DNA from: Verrucomicrobiota bacterium
GTDB taxonomy: Bacteria > Verrucomicrobiota > Verrucomicrobiia > CAIQCK01
Assembly: GCA_016235595.1 (NCBI GenBank)
Contig: JACRJX010000016.1
Location: 62,001 to 126,000, forward strand
Direction: 5' to 3'
Length of the DNA: 64,000 bases
Under the pieces are notes generated by a model. The model saw nothing but the letters and a program-made list of their open reading frames with translations, did no database searches and was not told the DNA's origin. Position numbers and translations under genes: made by a program. This document shows positions 43,829 to 53,400 of the stretch, in pieces; the stretch's first letter is position 1; each line of letters starts with the position of its first letter.

Positions 43829-45193
43829 TCACTGAGCGGGGAGGTTGTTGAAGTCAAGGTAGCGGCCGGTAGCGCGATCAAACTCGGCGCGAACGGCTTC
43901 GTTTTCGAATACGGCGAGAAGAATGCCCCGCTGCGTGGAGAGCAGGTTGGTTTGCGCGTTGAGAAAATCCATCTGGGTGGCCTCGCCCAGTTTCATGCGG
44001 GTCTCGACCAGTTTCAGCATTTCCTCCGCTTCGGTGACGGATTGCTTGAGAGCGGCGAGCCGGGCGTCAATGGTTTCGAGCGTGCGGGCCAGCACCTGCA
44101 ATTCGCGCGGCACGTTTTCTTCGAGCCGGCGCAGCGTGATCTCCATCGCCTGCCGTCCGCTCTCGATCTGGCTGCTGGCGCCGCGGATCTTGCCGGTGTC
44201 AATCACCTGCCACGTGAACGCCGCGCCGAGTCGGGTCTCGCTCTGGCGCGCATCCTGTCCCGAGACGATCTCCGGGCGGACGCCAAACACACCCACATCC
44301 GGGAAATACTGGGCAAACATCGTCAGGGCCACGTAGGGATAGTAGCCGGCCTGCACCATCCGTTTTTCCTCGCCCGCCGCCTTGATCAACTCGCGCAATA
44401 GCAGCAGGTCAGGTCGTCGCTGGATGGTCTGCGCCGTTTCCTTCTCAAGATCGATCTTCAGCGTTGCATACTCCAGATTGCCCGTCGGCTCCGGCAGTTG
44501 CAGGGGGCCTTTGGCGACAGGCTTGGTTCCTCTGCACTGATCCAAGTCCGACACGGCATTGACATAGTCGCGCTGGGCCTTGGAAAGGGCAGGTTTGAGG
44601 CTCAGGAGCTGAACCTCGGCCTGCCGTACGGTCTGGCGGCTGGCCATGCCGACATCCAGCCGTTGTTGTGCGCTGCGGACGTTGGCTTGCAGATGAGTCT
44701 CGATTTGTTGATGAAGCTCGAACAAACGTCGCGCCACCAACGCCCGCAGGAACGCCAGCCGTGTGGCGTGAAGCTGCACGGTGACGGTGCGGTTCAAAGT
44801 TTGCTGGGCGATAATGACCTCCAGATTGCCGCGCCGCCACGAGGCAGGAATGCCCATGTCAAACAACGGCTGCGACGCATCCGTCCTGACTATGGCATAG
44901 GGGCCGCCCGAACCGTATAGTGAACCCGTGCTGTATCCAAACGAGCCGCCCACCGAGGCCCTTGGCAACGCCCGGGCTCTGAAGATTGTCTTGACGCCCG
45001 TCGCTCTCTCAATCCCCGCGCGTTGTTGTTGTATTTCGGGGTTGTGTTCCAGTGTCAGCGCGTAGCACTCGGCCAGCGTCAGCGGTTTGTGTTCAGCCGA
45101 GGCCGTGAGGCCGCTTGGAGCGTCTGCGGCTCGCGCGGTTACCGCCAACAACAGGCACAGTAGAACGTGGTCGAGCGTTCTCATGGACGTCAT
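43829..45193 (-). CDS. TolC-like outer membrane efflux protein (second of two)
   Basis: A 454-residue outer membrane factor. The N-terminus (MRTLDHVLLCLLLAVTARAAD) is a signal peptide; the start ATG 45193 overlaps the TGA of the upstream TolC-like gene, with ATG 45184 as an alternative. The first repeat starts PLTLAECYALTLEHNPEIQQQRAG-like, and long alpha-helical hairpins follow: RLFELHQQIETHLQANVRSA and SETRLGAAFTWQVIDTGK. Family role: trimeric outer-membrane duct for a tripartite pump. Having two such genes in a row suggests either two alternative ducts or a specialised partner. Confidence 0.84.
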   Translation of the reverse strand: MTSMRTLDHVLLCLLLAVTARAADAPSGLTASAEHKPLTLAECYALTLEHNPEIQQQRAGIERATGVKTIFRARALPRASVGGSFGYSTGSLYGSGGPYAIVRTDASQPLFDMGIPASWRRGNLEVIIAQQTLNRTVTVQLHATRLAFLRALVARRLFELHQQIETHLQANVRSAQQRLDVGMASRQTVRQAEVQLLSLKPALSKAQRDYVNAVSDLDQCRGTKPVAKGPLQLPEPTGNLEYATLKIDLEKETAQTIQRRPDLLLLRELIKAAGEEKRMVQAGYYPYVALTMFAQYFPDVGVFGVRPEIVSGQDARQSETRLGAAFTWQVIDTGKIRGASSQIESGRQAMEITLRRLEENVPRELQVLARTLETIDARLAALKQSVTEAEEMLKLVETRMKLGEATQMDFLNAQTNLLSTQRGILLAVFENEAVRAEFDRATGRYLDFNNLPAQ

Positions 45194-46686
45194 TTCGCCG
45201 GCGGGGGAGGAGTGTCCTTTGCAGCTGGACGCGGCGGTTCCTCCAGAATCGTGAAGTGGCTGGAGATGGCGCGTTGCAGGCGGGCCAGCGCGGAGTTGTA
45301 GGTGAACCGCGCGGAAAGCTCGGTGGTCTGCGCGCGAGTCAGGTCCACACGGGCTTGCAGCAGTTCCAGTTGGGTGGTCAATCCTAGCGTGACGTTGGAT
45401 TGCGCCAGTTGGAGCGATTCCTCCGCCAGTTTGACGTTCTGTTGCTGGGTTTGGATGGTTTCCTCGGCCTGTTTCAGATCGTGGAAAGCCTGTATCACTT
45501 CGGTCTGGATGGCTTGTTCTGTTGCCTCCTGGGCCAGTTCAGCCTGAGAGAGCCGGGCACGGGTGGCGGCCACTTTGCCTCTCGTAAGGAAACCATCGAA
45601 TAGCTGCCAGCTCACCGACACGCCAGCCAGATAGCCATCGTAGTAGGTGCGCGAGGCCGCGCTATTGGGTTCGTTGACGGCATCATAGCCTACAAACAGG
45701 TCCACTTTCGGCCGCGACGCGCTGCGATCCACGATCAATTGTTGCTTCTGAACAGCAATTTCCTTTTCGCGCACCTTGACTTCGGGACGTTGCGCCAGCG
45801 CTTGGGCCAGGCATGTGCTCAGGTCCAATGTTCGCTTGGCATATGTCAGCTCCCCTTCCACCTCGAAAGCCGGTGCTTCATCCACGGTCGGGCGTGGCAC
45901 CACGAGCGCTTCACCGGGAACAATTTGCTTGTAGTCGCGCCGTGCGCGGGTGGACGGCGCCTTGATGGCCAGCAGTTCGGCGAGCTTCGCGTGGGAGTTC
46001 GACAGCCGGTTCCTTGCTTCCAGCAGAGCCGCGCGTTCCAACGACAAGCTCACCTCGGCGCGCAACGCGTGCAGGCGATCCGCATTGCCCACTCGCTGCC
46101 TGTTGCGCTGGTTCTGCAGCTCGCCTTCCAGGAACACGACCGCCTGTTCGTGGACGGCAATCTGCGCCTTGTTTTGAAGGATTTCGTAGAAGGACACCCG
46201 TGTCTCCATGATGACACGGTCCAGCATGGCTTCGTATTCCAACAACCGCGCCTGGCGGTTAAGCCGGGCAATCTGCATCCTCCCGCCCACTGCGCCGCCC
46301 GAGTAGAGTGTCTCGGTCACACGGACGGCGACGTTCCACAATTCCGGCCGCCGGCCCGGGATTGCGCCGTCCATCGTCATGTAGCCTTTCTCGACCCACG
46401 TGTAGCTGCCGGAAGTGGTCAGGCTTGGCAGGTAGCCCGCGCGTGCTTCAACAATGCCTCCAGCCGCTTCCTCCAGTTTTTTCTTCGAAACCAATACGTC
46501 GGGGTTTTGGTCCAAGGCGCGATTGATGCACTGGTCGAGCGTCAATCGGGGCGATGACACAGAAAGCGGCGTGGCTGGTGGCATCGTTGGCCGTTCAGCA
46601 CCCCACGATGCCAACGGCACGGCAGCCACCAGACAGAACCAGCAGATTATTATCCTTCTTGGGAACAAGCGGCGGGAGTCTATCAA
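45190..46686 (-). CDS. TolC-like outer membrane efflux protein (first of two)
   Basis: About 498 residues if translation begins at TTG 46686. The frame is open to 46866, where it would overlap the divergent DUF4091 gene, and has a long basic N-terminal stretch not expected of a signal peptide, so the start is set at the TTG just before RRIIICWFCLVAAVPLASWG, a credible signal sequence. The OEP repeats are clear: PRLTLDQCINRALDQNPDV, RGLDLSTCLAQALAQRPEVK-like and AQSNVTLGLTTQLELLQARV. Family role: outer-membrane channel of a type I or tripartite pump. It is the first gene of the operon of outer membrane, adaptor, permease and ATPase genes. Confidence 0.8.
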   Translation of the reverse strand: MIDSRRLFPRRIIICWFCLVAAVPLASWGAERPTMPPATPLSVSSPRLTLDQCINRALDQNPDVLVSKKKLEEAAGGIVEARAGYLPSLTTSGSYTWVEKGYMTMDGAIPGRRPELWNVAVRVTETLYSGGAVGGRMQIARLNRQARLLEYEAMLDRVIMETRVSFYEILQNKAQIAVHEQAVVFLEGELQNQRNRQRVGNADRLHALRAEVSLSLERAALLEARNRLSNSHAKLAELLAIKAPSTRARRDYKQIVPGEALVVPRPTVDEAPAFEVEGELTYAKRTLDLSTCLAQALAQRPEVKVREKEIAVQKQQLIVDRSASRPKVDLFVGYDAVNEPNSAASRTYYDGYLAGVSVSWQLFDGFLTRGKVAATRARLSQAELAQEATEQAIQTEVIQAFHDLKQAEETIQTQQQNVKLAEESLQLAQSNVTLGLTTQLELLQARVDLTRAQTTELSARFTYNSALARLQRAISSHFTILEEPPRPAAKDTPPPPAK

Positions 46687-46806
46687 AGACTCGCGCTTTG
46701 CCAATGACTTTTCGCGACGGGAACGCAGACAGGGCGTGGTCTTGTCCCGTGTGGGCGGCTTTTTTCTTTGCGTCTGTGTTGGACGATGCGCTAGAGGTGG
46801 GACGCC

Positions 46807-49800
46807 ATGATCAAACGCTTTCTTCCTCTTCTTGTTGTCTCGCTGTCGTGTGCAACGGTGGCTCACAGTGCGTCAACCGCCGCGCCATGGCTCGAAACCC
46901 GCTACCTTGCGGGCGGGGGGTACTGGCCGTTGCGCGTGCCGGTCACCATCACGAACTCGGGCGATACGGCGATGACGGGTGAGCCGGTGACGGTGACCGT
47001 GGCGGCGCTGGCGGGTCAGCGCATGGAGTCGCTGCGCGCTTGTAATGAGGCGGGACAGGAACTGTTGTTTGATGTGAGCGACAGCGGCGGTTGTCCGAAA
47101 CGAAGCGGCGTGCTGGCATCTGACGATCGCATCACGATTCCGGCCGAGTGTCCGGCGAAGGGAACGACAACGGTCTTCCTCTACGCCGGCAATGACGCGG
47201 CATGGGCGGTGCCGGAGTTCTTGCGAGCGGGTTTCGTCAACGGCGGTTTCGAATCGGGCACGAGTACGCCGTCGGGGTGGAGCACTGGCAGCACGGACGA
47301 GCGCCATCGCGCAACGTGGGAGACGGCAGGCGGGCGCAGCGGGCGATGCGTGAAGGTGGAAGTGGACACAGGCGCGGAACCAGCCTGGGTGCAGTGGAGC
47401 CAGCACAACATCCCGGTGGCGCCGGGCCGCAGCTACAAAGTCAGCGGCTGGGTGCGCGCCGAGAACGTCGTTGGCCGGGCGGGATGGTTCGTCCATGTGA
47501 ATGGCGAGAAGCCGCAACTCATCAACAAAACCATCGGTGTCGGCGAAGGTTCGTTTGGTTGGAAGGAAGTGAGCATCACTTTTACAGCTCCGCCGACTGC
47601 GGCGACTGCGACCTTCGGTACAGTGCTGCGCGGTACGGGCCGGGCGTGGTTCGACGACGCGCGGTTCGATGAAGTGGACGGAGGCAACAGTTTGCGCGCA
47701 AGCGTGGGTAAGACAGAGCAGTTGGCGCTGGCAAGAGCAGGACGGAAGAAGCTGGAGTTCTCGCGCCAGTGGCCGTGTTGCGCAGTCGTGCGCGTATTCA
47801 ACCTCACAGATGCGCCGGCCTCCGGTGCGCTGGTCCACGCGGACTTGCGCCCGGCGATGGCGAAACTGCGTGCCGTGCCGACGAACGCCGTGCTGCGCAT
47901 TGTGGACGCGGCGACCGGCGAAGTGGCGGCGAACTGCGTGCGACGCGGCAGCACGGTGATGTTTGATGCAACACTGCCAGCGAAGTCGGAGCGCGAGTTT
48001 GCGATCTACTTCAGCGCGACGCAACGCGAGGCAACGAACGCCTTTGCGTCGACTTACGAGAAGCTGCTGGGCAGTCCACTGAACCTTGCAGCGAACGGAA
48101 GCTTCGAGTCAGGCGCGGACTCGCCGGAGGGATGGCTGACGACGGGCAAGGGTGGCGGCTTCGGTGCGGACGCGATGTTCGGCAGGCGCAGCGCCGCGTT
48201 CACGTTGCTTCCGGATGCGAAGAGCACATGGGTCGGTTGGCGGTCGCAACCGATTCCTGTGCAGGCTGGCGCAAGCTATTTCTATGGCGGATTCCTGAAG
48301 GGCACGGGTCTGTCCGGCTCGGCGATGCTGCACGCGCACCAACTGGGCCGCGACGGCAAGGTTGTCGGAAGCGGTGGCTACGTCGGCACACAACCGGCGG
48401 TCGGCAGCGACGCGGGCTGGATGTTCAGTTCCACGGTGATTCAAGTGCCGCCCGACGCCGCGACGATTCAACTGCACCTGACAACGAACGCGCGCGTTGC
48501 ACCTCCGCAAGGCGGCGTGGTGTTGTCGGATGTCGCGACGCTTCAATCGCACATGACTGCGGGCGGACGCGGCACGATTCAACACGACGGCGTGTTGCTG
48601 TGCCGCGTCGTGGCGGGCGAGGTTGTTGGGTTTGAGAGCGGGGAGACGTCCGGTACTCGGAGACCGCCGCTACAGGTCTGGGAAGTGAATCCGCTCGTGA
48701 AGGTCTTCCGCGATTCGCTGCCGGGCCCGCAGGCAAAGTCTGTAACGCTGGAATGTGCGCGCAACGAATATGAGCCGTTCGAACTGGTGCTGCGCAGCAC
48801 AGAGGCGCGGCGCGGCGTGGATGTGGCGGTATCGGCGTTGCGCGGGCCGAAGGGCGGGACGCTGCCTGCGGTGAAGGTGGAGCGCGTCGGCTTTGTTCCG
48901 ATTGACTGGCCGAGCGGTTATTTCCAGACCGATGTGCCGGCGTGGCAACGGCGCGTGCCGCGCGGGCACGGTTCCACCGATGGTTGGGCGGATTGGTGGC
49001 CCGACCCGCTGGTTCCGAATGGCGCGTTTGACCTGGCGGCGGGCCGCGCACAGGCGGTTTGGTTCACGGTGCGTGTGCCGCGCGACGCCGCGCCGGGCGA
49101 GTATCGCGGTGAGGTGACGATTCACGCGGCGGGCGAGCGATTGAAGCTGCCGCTGCGGGTGAAGGTGCTGCCGTTCACGCTGCCGGAGCGGACGCGATTG
49201 AAGGCCATCTTCGATTTCCGCAGCGGGCCGGGCGGCGAGATGGGCGCGGGCATCAAGACTCCGGACGGACAACGCCGATGGCTGCGCTTCATGGCCGAGC
49301 ACCGGCTTGGCACCGACCACATCCCGGCGCAACCGAAGTTTGAATGCAAGAATGGCCAGGTGACGATGGACGCGACGGAGTTCGATGTCATGGCCCGGTA
49401 TTGCTTCGATGAACTGGGCATGAATGTCAGCTACACGCCGTCGTTCTTCTACGCGTTCGGCTGGGCCTATCCGCCGAAGAAAATTTTCGGGCTGGAGCCG
49501 TTCACGCCGGCCTACAATGACGCGCTCAAGCAGGCGTATCGTCTCTTCACCGACCACCTGAAGCAGAAAGGCTGGCACGACAGGTTCATCTATTACATTT
49601 CAGACGAGCCGCATTTCGACCATCCGTTCGTTGTCGAACAGATGAAGAAGCTTTGCGCGTTGCTCCACGAGGTGGACACGACGATCCCGATTTACTCCAG
49701 CACATGGAGGCATTGCGAGGCGTGGGACAACTCGCTCGATCTCTGGGGCGTCGGCCAATACGGTTGTTTCCCGGTGCCCGAGATCGAACGCGTGCTGAAG

Positions 49801-50340
49801 GCGGGCAGACATTTCCTGTTTACGTGCGACGGGCAGATGGCAACCGATACGCCGTTGCTGGCGACGGAGCGGATGCTGCCCTACTACTGCCTGAAATATG
49901 GCGGCAGCGGCTTTGAGTTCTGGGGACTGTCGTGGTGGACGTTCGACCCGTGGCAGTATGGCTGGCACACGTTCATCAACCAGAGCGACGACGGCAAGCG
50001 GCACTATTGGGTCCGCTATCCGAACGGCGATGGTTTCCTGACATATCCGGGCGCGCCGGTCGGCGTGGATGGGCCGGTGAGCACGATCCGGCTGGAGCAG
50101 GTCCGCGAAGGCCTGGAGGACTACGAAGCGATGGCTATGCTGGCGGAGTTGGTGGCGAAAGCGAAAGGGCAGGGGAAGTCAGTTGCCGCCGCCGAGCGCG
50201 CGCTGGCGCAGGCGCGAGAATTGGTGACGATCCCCAATGCCGGCGGTTTGCGCTCGACAGGAATTCTGCCAGACCCTGACCGCATTCCGGTGATCCGCAA
50301 GGCGGTGAATGCCGCCATCGTGCAACTCATCGGCAAGTAA
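46807..50340 (+). CDS. Secreted DUF4091/GH123-like protein with two CBM-like modules
   Basis: A 1177-residue protein with a signal peptide (MIKRFLPLLVVSLSCATVAHS); GAGGTGGG precedes ATG 46807. Two CBM4/9-like beta-sandwich modules lie at about residues 145-290 (FVNGGFESGTSTPSGW through GRAWFDDARF) and 420-580 (NGSFESGADSPEGW). A GH123-like TIM barrel follows: FIYYISDEPHF holds the Asp-Glu pair that serves as catalytic pair in GH123 beta-N-acetylgalactosaminidases, and YGCFPVPEI and FLFTCDGQM are further barrel strands. DUF4091 is at the C-terminus (IRLEQVREGLEDYEAM). Likely role: extracellular release of hexosamines or related sugars from glycans. Confidence 0.83.
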   Translation: MIKRFLPLLVVSLSCATVAHSASTAAPWLETRYLAGGGYWPLRVPVTITNSGDTAMTGEPVTVTVAALAGQRMESLRACNEAGQELLFDVSDSGGCPKRSGVLASDDRITIPAECPAKGTTTVFLYAGNDAAWAVPEFLRAGFVNGGFESGTSTPSGWSTGSTDERHRATWETAGGRSGRCVKVEVDTGAEPAWVQWSQHNIPVAPGRSYKVSGWVRAENVVGRAGWFVHVNGEKPQLINKTIGVGEGSFGWKEVSITFTAPPTAATATFGTVLRGTGRAWFDDARFDEVDGGNSLRASVGKTEQLALARAGRKKLEFSRQWPCCAVVRVFNLTDAPASGALVHADLRPAMAKLRAVPTNAVLRIVDAATGEVAANCVRRGSTVMFDATLPAKSEREFAIYFSATQREATNAFASTYEKLLGSPLNLAANGSFESGADSPEGWLTTGKGGGFGADAMFGRRSAAFTLLPDAKSTWVGWRSQPIPVQAGASYFYGGFLKGTGLSGSAMLHAHQLGRDGKVVGSGGYVGTQPAVGSDAGWMFSSTVIQVPPDAATIQLHLTTNARVAPPQGGVVLSDVATLQSHMTAGGRGTIQHDGVLLCRVVAGEVVGFESGETSGTRRPPLQVWEVNPLVKVFRDSLPGPQAKSVTLECARNEYEPFELVLRSTEARRGVDVAVSALRGPKGGTLPAVKVERVGFVPIDWPSGYFQTDVPAWQRRVPRGHGSTDGWADWWPDPLVPNGAFDLAAGRAQAVWFTVRVPRDAAPGEYRGEVTIHAAGERLKLPLRVKVLPFTLPERTRLKAIFDFRSGPGGEMGAGIKTPDGQRRWLRFMAEHRLGTDHIPAQPKFECKNGQVTMDATEFDVMARYCFDELGMNVSYTPSFFYAFGWAYPPKKIFGLEPFTPAYNDALKQAYRLFTDHLKQKGWHDRFIYYISDEPHFDHPFVVEQMKKLCALLHEVDTTIPIYSSTWRHCEAWDNSLDLWGVGQYGCFPVPEIERVLKAGRHFLFTCDGQMATDTPLLATERMLPYYCLKYGGSGFEFWGLSWWTFDPWQYGWHTFINQSDDGKRHYWVRYPNGDGFLTYPGAPVGVDGPVSTIRLEQVREGLEDYEAMAMLAELVAKAKGQGKSVAAAERALAQARELVTIPNAGGLRSTGILPDPDRIPVIRKAVNAAIVQLIGK

Positions 50341-50358
50341 TCCACTGTGGGCGGAGGC

Positions 50359-51243
50359 TCACGCATCCTTCGGGAAGATGTCGCGGAGGAACTTCAGGTT
50401 GGCCTTGTAGCTGTCGAGCATCTTCGCGCCCTTGGGCACGGCGCCTTCAATTTGCATCCAGCCGGCGTAGCCGATGTCGTCAAGCGCGACGCGAACTTTC
50501 TTGAAATCCACCTTGCCCTGGCCGAGCAGCGCTCCGTTCTCCTTCATGTGGAACTCGCAGATGTGCTTCGTGCCGAGCCAGCGAATCTCCTTGTAGATGT
50601 CGTAGCCGCGGTCATTGGAGTTGCAAACGTCGTAATAAACCTGCACGGCGGGCGAGCCGATGCGCTGGATGATATCCATGTGCGCTTCGGCGCTGAGCCA
50701 GCTCTCAATGCCAAGGATAACGCCGGCCTTCTCCGCTTTGGGCGCGACTGTCTTGAGACGCTTGACGACTTCATCGGTGCCGGGCTTGTCATCGCGGAGG
50801 TCGCCTTTGCTGAAGAACGCCAGCAGGACCACCTTCACGCCGAGCGCTTTCAACACGTCGATGGAATCGCTGACCCATTCGATGGGGCGCGGATCGCTCT
50901 TGTAGGGAATGCTGTTCATCTCGCCGATGGCCAGCGAGGCGATCTCGACACCGGTCTGGCGCGCGGCATCTTTGAATTGCTGCTGCACGTCGGCCTGGCG
51001 CAGGTGCATGTTGTTTGCGACGTTGCCGAAGCCGACCTGAACACCATCAAGACCTATCTCCTTGGCCACTTCAAACGCGGCGGGTGAACTCGTCTTGCCG
51101 ATGGATCCGTCATACGCACCAATCTTGAATCGTCGTTTCCCCGGCGCGGCCAGCAACGGCGCGAGCGGCGAGGCGAGGGCAAGCGCGGCGGTTGATCGTG
51201 CGATCCATTCACGGCGGTTCAAGCGGAGTGTGGGTGTGTTCAT
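50359..51243 (-). CDS. Tat-exported sugar phosphate isomerase/epimerase-like TIM barrel
   Basis: A 294-residue protein starting at ATG 51243. LNRREWIARSTAALALASPL is a twin-arginine signal peptide. The AP endonuclease 2/xylose-isomerase-like fold shows FKIGAYDGSIGK, GLDGVQVGFG, GVILGIESWLS (a likely metal-binding glutamate), and ICEFHMKENG (Glu-x-His near the C-terminus). Family role: isomerisation or epimerisation of sugars or sugar derivatives. It is separated by 171 bases, in which nothing is recognised, from the nucleoside hydrolase gene of the same strand. Confidence 0.82.
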   Translation of the reverse strand: MNTPTLRLNRREWIARSTAALALASPLAPLLAAPGKRRFKIGAYDGSIGKTSSPAAFEVAKEIGLDGVQVGFGNVANNMHLRQADVQQQFKDAARQTGVEIASLAIGEMNSIPYKSDPRPIEWVSDSIDVLKALGVKVVLLAFFSKGDLRDDKPGTDEVVKRLKTVAPKAEKAGVILGIESWLSAEAHMDIIQRIGSPAVQVYYDVCNSNDRGYDIYKEIRWLGTKHICEFHMKENGALLGQGKVDFKKVRVALDDIGYAGWMQIEGAVPKGAKMLDSYKANLKFLRDIFPKDA

Positions 51244-51414
51244 GAACATGTCTTTCAATTTTCGAACCATGTTCAATTTGCGCCTCCATCGCTCCCGCTG
51301 GAAGCAAAATCTTGCCCGCATTTCAGCATGCGGCAATCTGGCAATGAGCCGGAATCACGGTGCATCACGCATGAATCCGCAGTCGCGACGTCCGCCGATG
51401 GCTGCCAGCTTGAC

Positions 51415-52473
51415 TCAGGGCTTGCCTGCTGTGTGATTCGGCGGCTGGCTGCTGAGTTGCACCAACGCTTCCTTGACGCGAGCCGCCTCTGTTTCATTCA
51501 TGATCAGGAAACGATCCCGGCCGTTTCGCTTGGGCGTGAAGCGTGTGAAACCATCCTCTTCCACCGTCACAACGCCTGGTGGCGACAAGCTGAAATAGCT
51601 GCGGTCAGGCATGACAGCGTGCAGCACTGCGGTCAGATCCCATGTCGGCCTTTCATGCGGCGGCGGATTGTACAGGTAGTAAGACTCGGCGGCAGGATGA
51701 TGGGGCGTGTAGCTGAAGTCCCGTTCGATGCTTTGGACGGGGAATGGCACGGCAATGCCGATTTCAAAACCACTCCAGACAACAGGCGTCGGCCAATCCT
51801 TGGCCAGCTTGCGCGCTGCCGGGATGTCCTTGATGACGTTGTATTCGCGGTAGTGGTTGTTGTGGTTGATTGTTTGGAAAGCGCCCGCCATGACCGAGAG
51901 CAGCCTTGCCTTGCGTTTCACCAGCTCACGGCCCGGCAGCGGGGAGATGTCGTCAGGCTTCGAATCCAGCAGATCGGCAAAATTGGTAAAGAAACCGACT
52001 TGCACGAGGACCAGCGATTGATCGGCGGCTTTCGCCAGCAGTTGCCGCAACAGCTTGACGGGATCCGGCGATTCGGCGCTGGACTTCAACTGATGCGGAT
52101 AGCGTGGAGCATCGCCATCCTTGATTGCAGCAAGCCCGAGAAACTTGCCCTGGCCGGTGTTGGGGCCGCGGCGAGTCACCGCCACGGGAATGTTGGGCCG
52201 TCCATAAAACGTATTGATGGCGTCCACAAACGGCCCCGAGAGTTCATGCGGGTTGGTGACAGTGACGGCGAGCAGTTTGCAGTCGCCGCGTGTGGCCAGC
52301 GAGTGAAGCATCGCCAAGGCAAGCACGTCATCGACATCGTTGCCGATGTCAGTATCGAACACGATCTGGACGGGCGGAGCTTTGGGCGGTGGCTGGAGTG
52401 GCGGTGTGTCGGCGGCAAAGGCGCCGGTTGCCAGTATCAGGAATGCAAACAGATGGAGATTAGGGAGATTCAT
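51415..52473 (-). CDS. Secreted nucleoside hydrolase (IUNH-type)
   Basis: A 352-residue protein. The first 20 residues (MNLPNLHLFAFLILATGAFA) are a signal peptide, so the enzyme is probably periplasmic or extracellular. VFDTDIGNDVDDV at residues 38-50 is the calcium-binding D-x-D-x3-DD motif of inosine-uridine nucleoside N-ribohydrolases. Other tracts are VTVTNPHELSG and LVLVQVGFFTNFADLL. Family role: hydrolysis of nucleosides to base and ribose. It starts on an ATGA overlap with the ribokinase gene. Operon partners include a ribose-type permease and a secreted ADP-ribosylglycohydrolase, so released ribose would be imported and phosphorylated. Confidence 0.87.
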   Translation of the reverse strand: MNLPNLHLFAFLILATGAFAADTPPLQPPPKAPPVQIVFDTDIGNDVDDVLALAMLHSLATRGDCKLLAVTVTNPHELSGPFVDAINTFYGRPNIPVAVTRRGPNTGQGKFLGLAAIKDGDAPRYPHQLKSSAESPDPVKLLRQLLAKAADQSLVLVQVGFFTNFADLLDSKPDDISPLPGRELVKRKARLLSVMAGAFQTINHNNHYREYNVIKDIPAARKLAKDWPTPVVWSGFEIGIAVPFPVQSIERDFSYTPHHPAAESYYLYNPPPHERPTWDLTAVLHAVMPDRSYFSLSPPGVVTVEEDGFTRFTPKRNGRDRFLIMNETEAARVKEALVQLSSQPPNHTAGKP

Positions 52474-53399
52474 GGTGTTCTTTGTTTCAGGAATTCTTCA
52501 ATTGTTTTGCGGGCCGGCGCGGAGGGTTGTGCGCCGAGCTTGGTTACCGAGAGCGCGGCAGCGGCATTGGCGAAGCGGACGGCGGCGGGCAGCGGCTTGC
52601 CCTCCGCCAGCGCGACGGCCAGCGAGCCGTTGAAAATGTCGCCGGCAGCGGTGGTGTCCACGGCTTTCACTTTGAAACCGGGCACGAGTTGTTTGCCGGC
52701 GGGGCTGGCGATGAACGCGCCGCGCGGACCGAGCGTGAGGATGACCGTTTGCACGCCGCGCGCGCGCAGCTTGTCGGCAGCTTTTGCGGCGCCAGCTTCG
52801 TCGGTGACTTTGATACCGGTGAGCAGTTCGGCTTCCGTTTCGTTTGGCGTGAGGATGGACACGAGTTTCAGCAACGAGTCGGGCAGGGGACGAGCCGGGG
52901 CGGGATTGAGGATGACGGGCACGCCGGCTCTTGCAGCAATCGCGGCAGCGGCTTGAACGGCTTCCAGCGGCGTTTCAAGCTGCATGACGAGGACGGCAGC
53001 GGAACGAATGGCTTTCGCTGCCTTCTTCACATCAGCAGGCGCGAGTTTCGCATTTGCGCCGCCTGCGACGGCGATGCTGTTCTCTCCGTCTTTGGCGACG
53101 AAAATGAGCGCGACACCTGACGGCGCTGCTTTGTCGCGGAAGATGTGCTTCACGCAGATGCCGTCGCGCTTGAAACCAGCGATGGCTTGATCGCCGAACA
53201 TGTCCTGACCTACGCGTGCAACGAACGTAACGTTGCCACCTGCGCGGGCCGCGCCAACGGCTTGGTTGGCTCCCTTGCCGCCGGCGGCGGTGACGAACTC
53301 GCCTCCGAGGATGGTTTCGCCCGGCCGCGGGATGCGGTCGAGCTGGATGATCATGTCAGTGTTGGAACTGCCGACGACAACGATGGAGGAGGATGACAT
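52470..53399 (-). CDS. rbsK: Ribokinase (PfkB family)
   Basis: A 309-residue protein, the normal ribokinase length. GGKGANQAVGAARAG at about residue 40 is the sugar-binding PfkB signature. The C-terminal motif is DTTAAGDIFNGSLAVAL, where the catalytic aspartate of the usual GAGD is kept but the first glycine is Ala (AAGD). ATG 53399 begins MSSSSIVVVGSSNTD; a further upstream in-frame extension is unlikely. The stop overlaps the nucleoside hydrolase start. No Shine-Dalgarno precedes the ATG because an 8-base repeat hairpin abuts it. Role: ATP-dependent phosphorylation of D-ribose to ribose 5-phosphate. Confidence 0.85.
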   Translation of the reverse strand: MSSSSIVVVGSSNTDMIIQLDRIPRPGETILGGEFVTAAGGKGANQAVGAARAGGNVTFVARVGQDMFGDQAIAGFKRDGICVKHIFRDKAAPSGVALIFVAKDGENSIAVAGGANAKLAPADVKKAAKAIRSAAVLVMQLETPLEAVQAAAAIAARAGVPVILNPAPARPLPDSLLKLVSILTPNETEAELLTGIKVTDEAGAAKAADKLRARGVQTVILTLGPRGAFIASPAGKQLVPGFKVKAVDTTAAGDIFNGSLAVALAEGKPLPAAVRFANAAAALSVTKLGAQPSAPARKTIEEFLKQRTP

Positions 53400-53400
53400 T

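Noticed and set aside
51328..52956. A 542-codon plus-strand frame
   Set aside because: It overlaps the nucleoside hydrolase and ribokinase genes antisense and gives a low-complexity basic product. The minus-strand genes have complete motifs.
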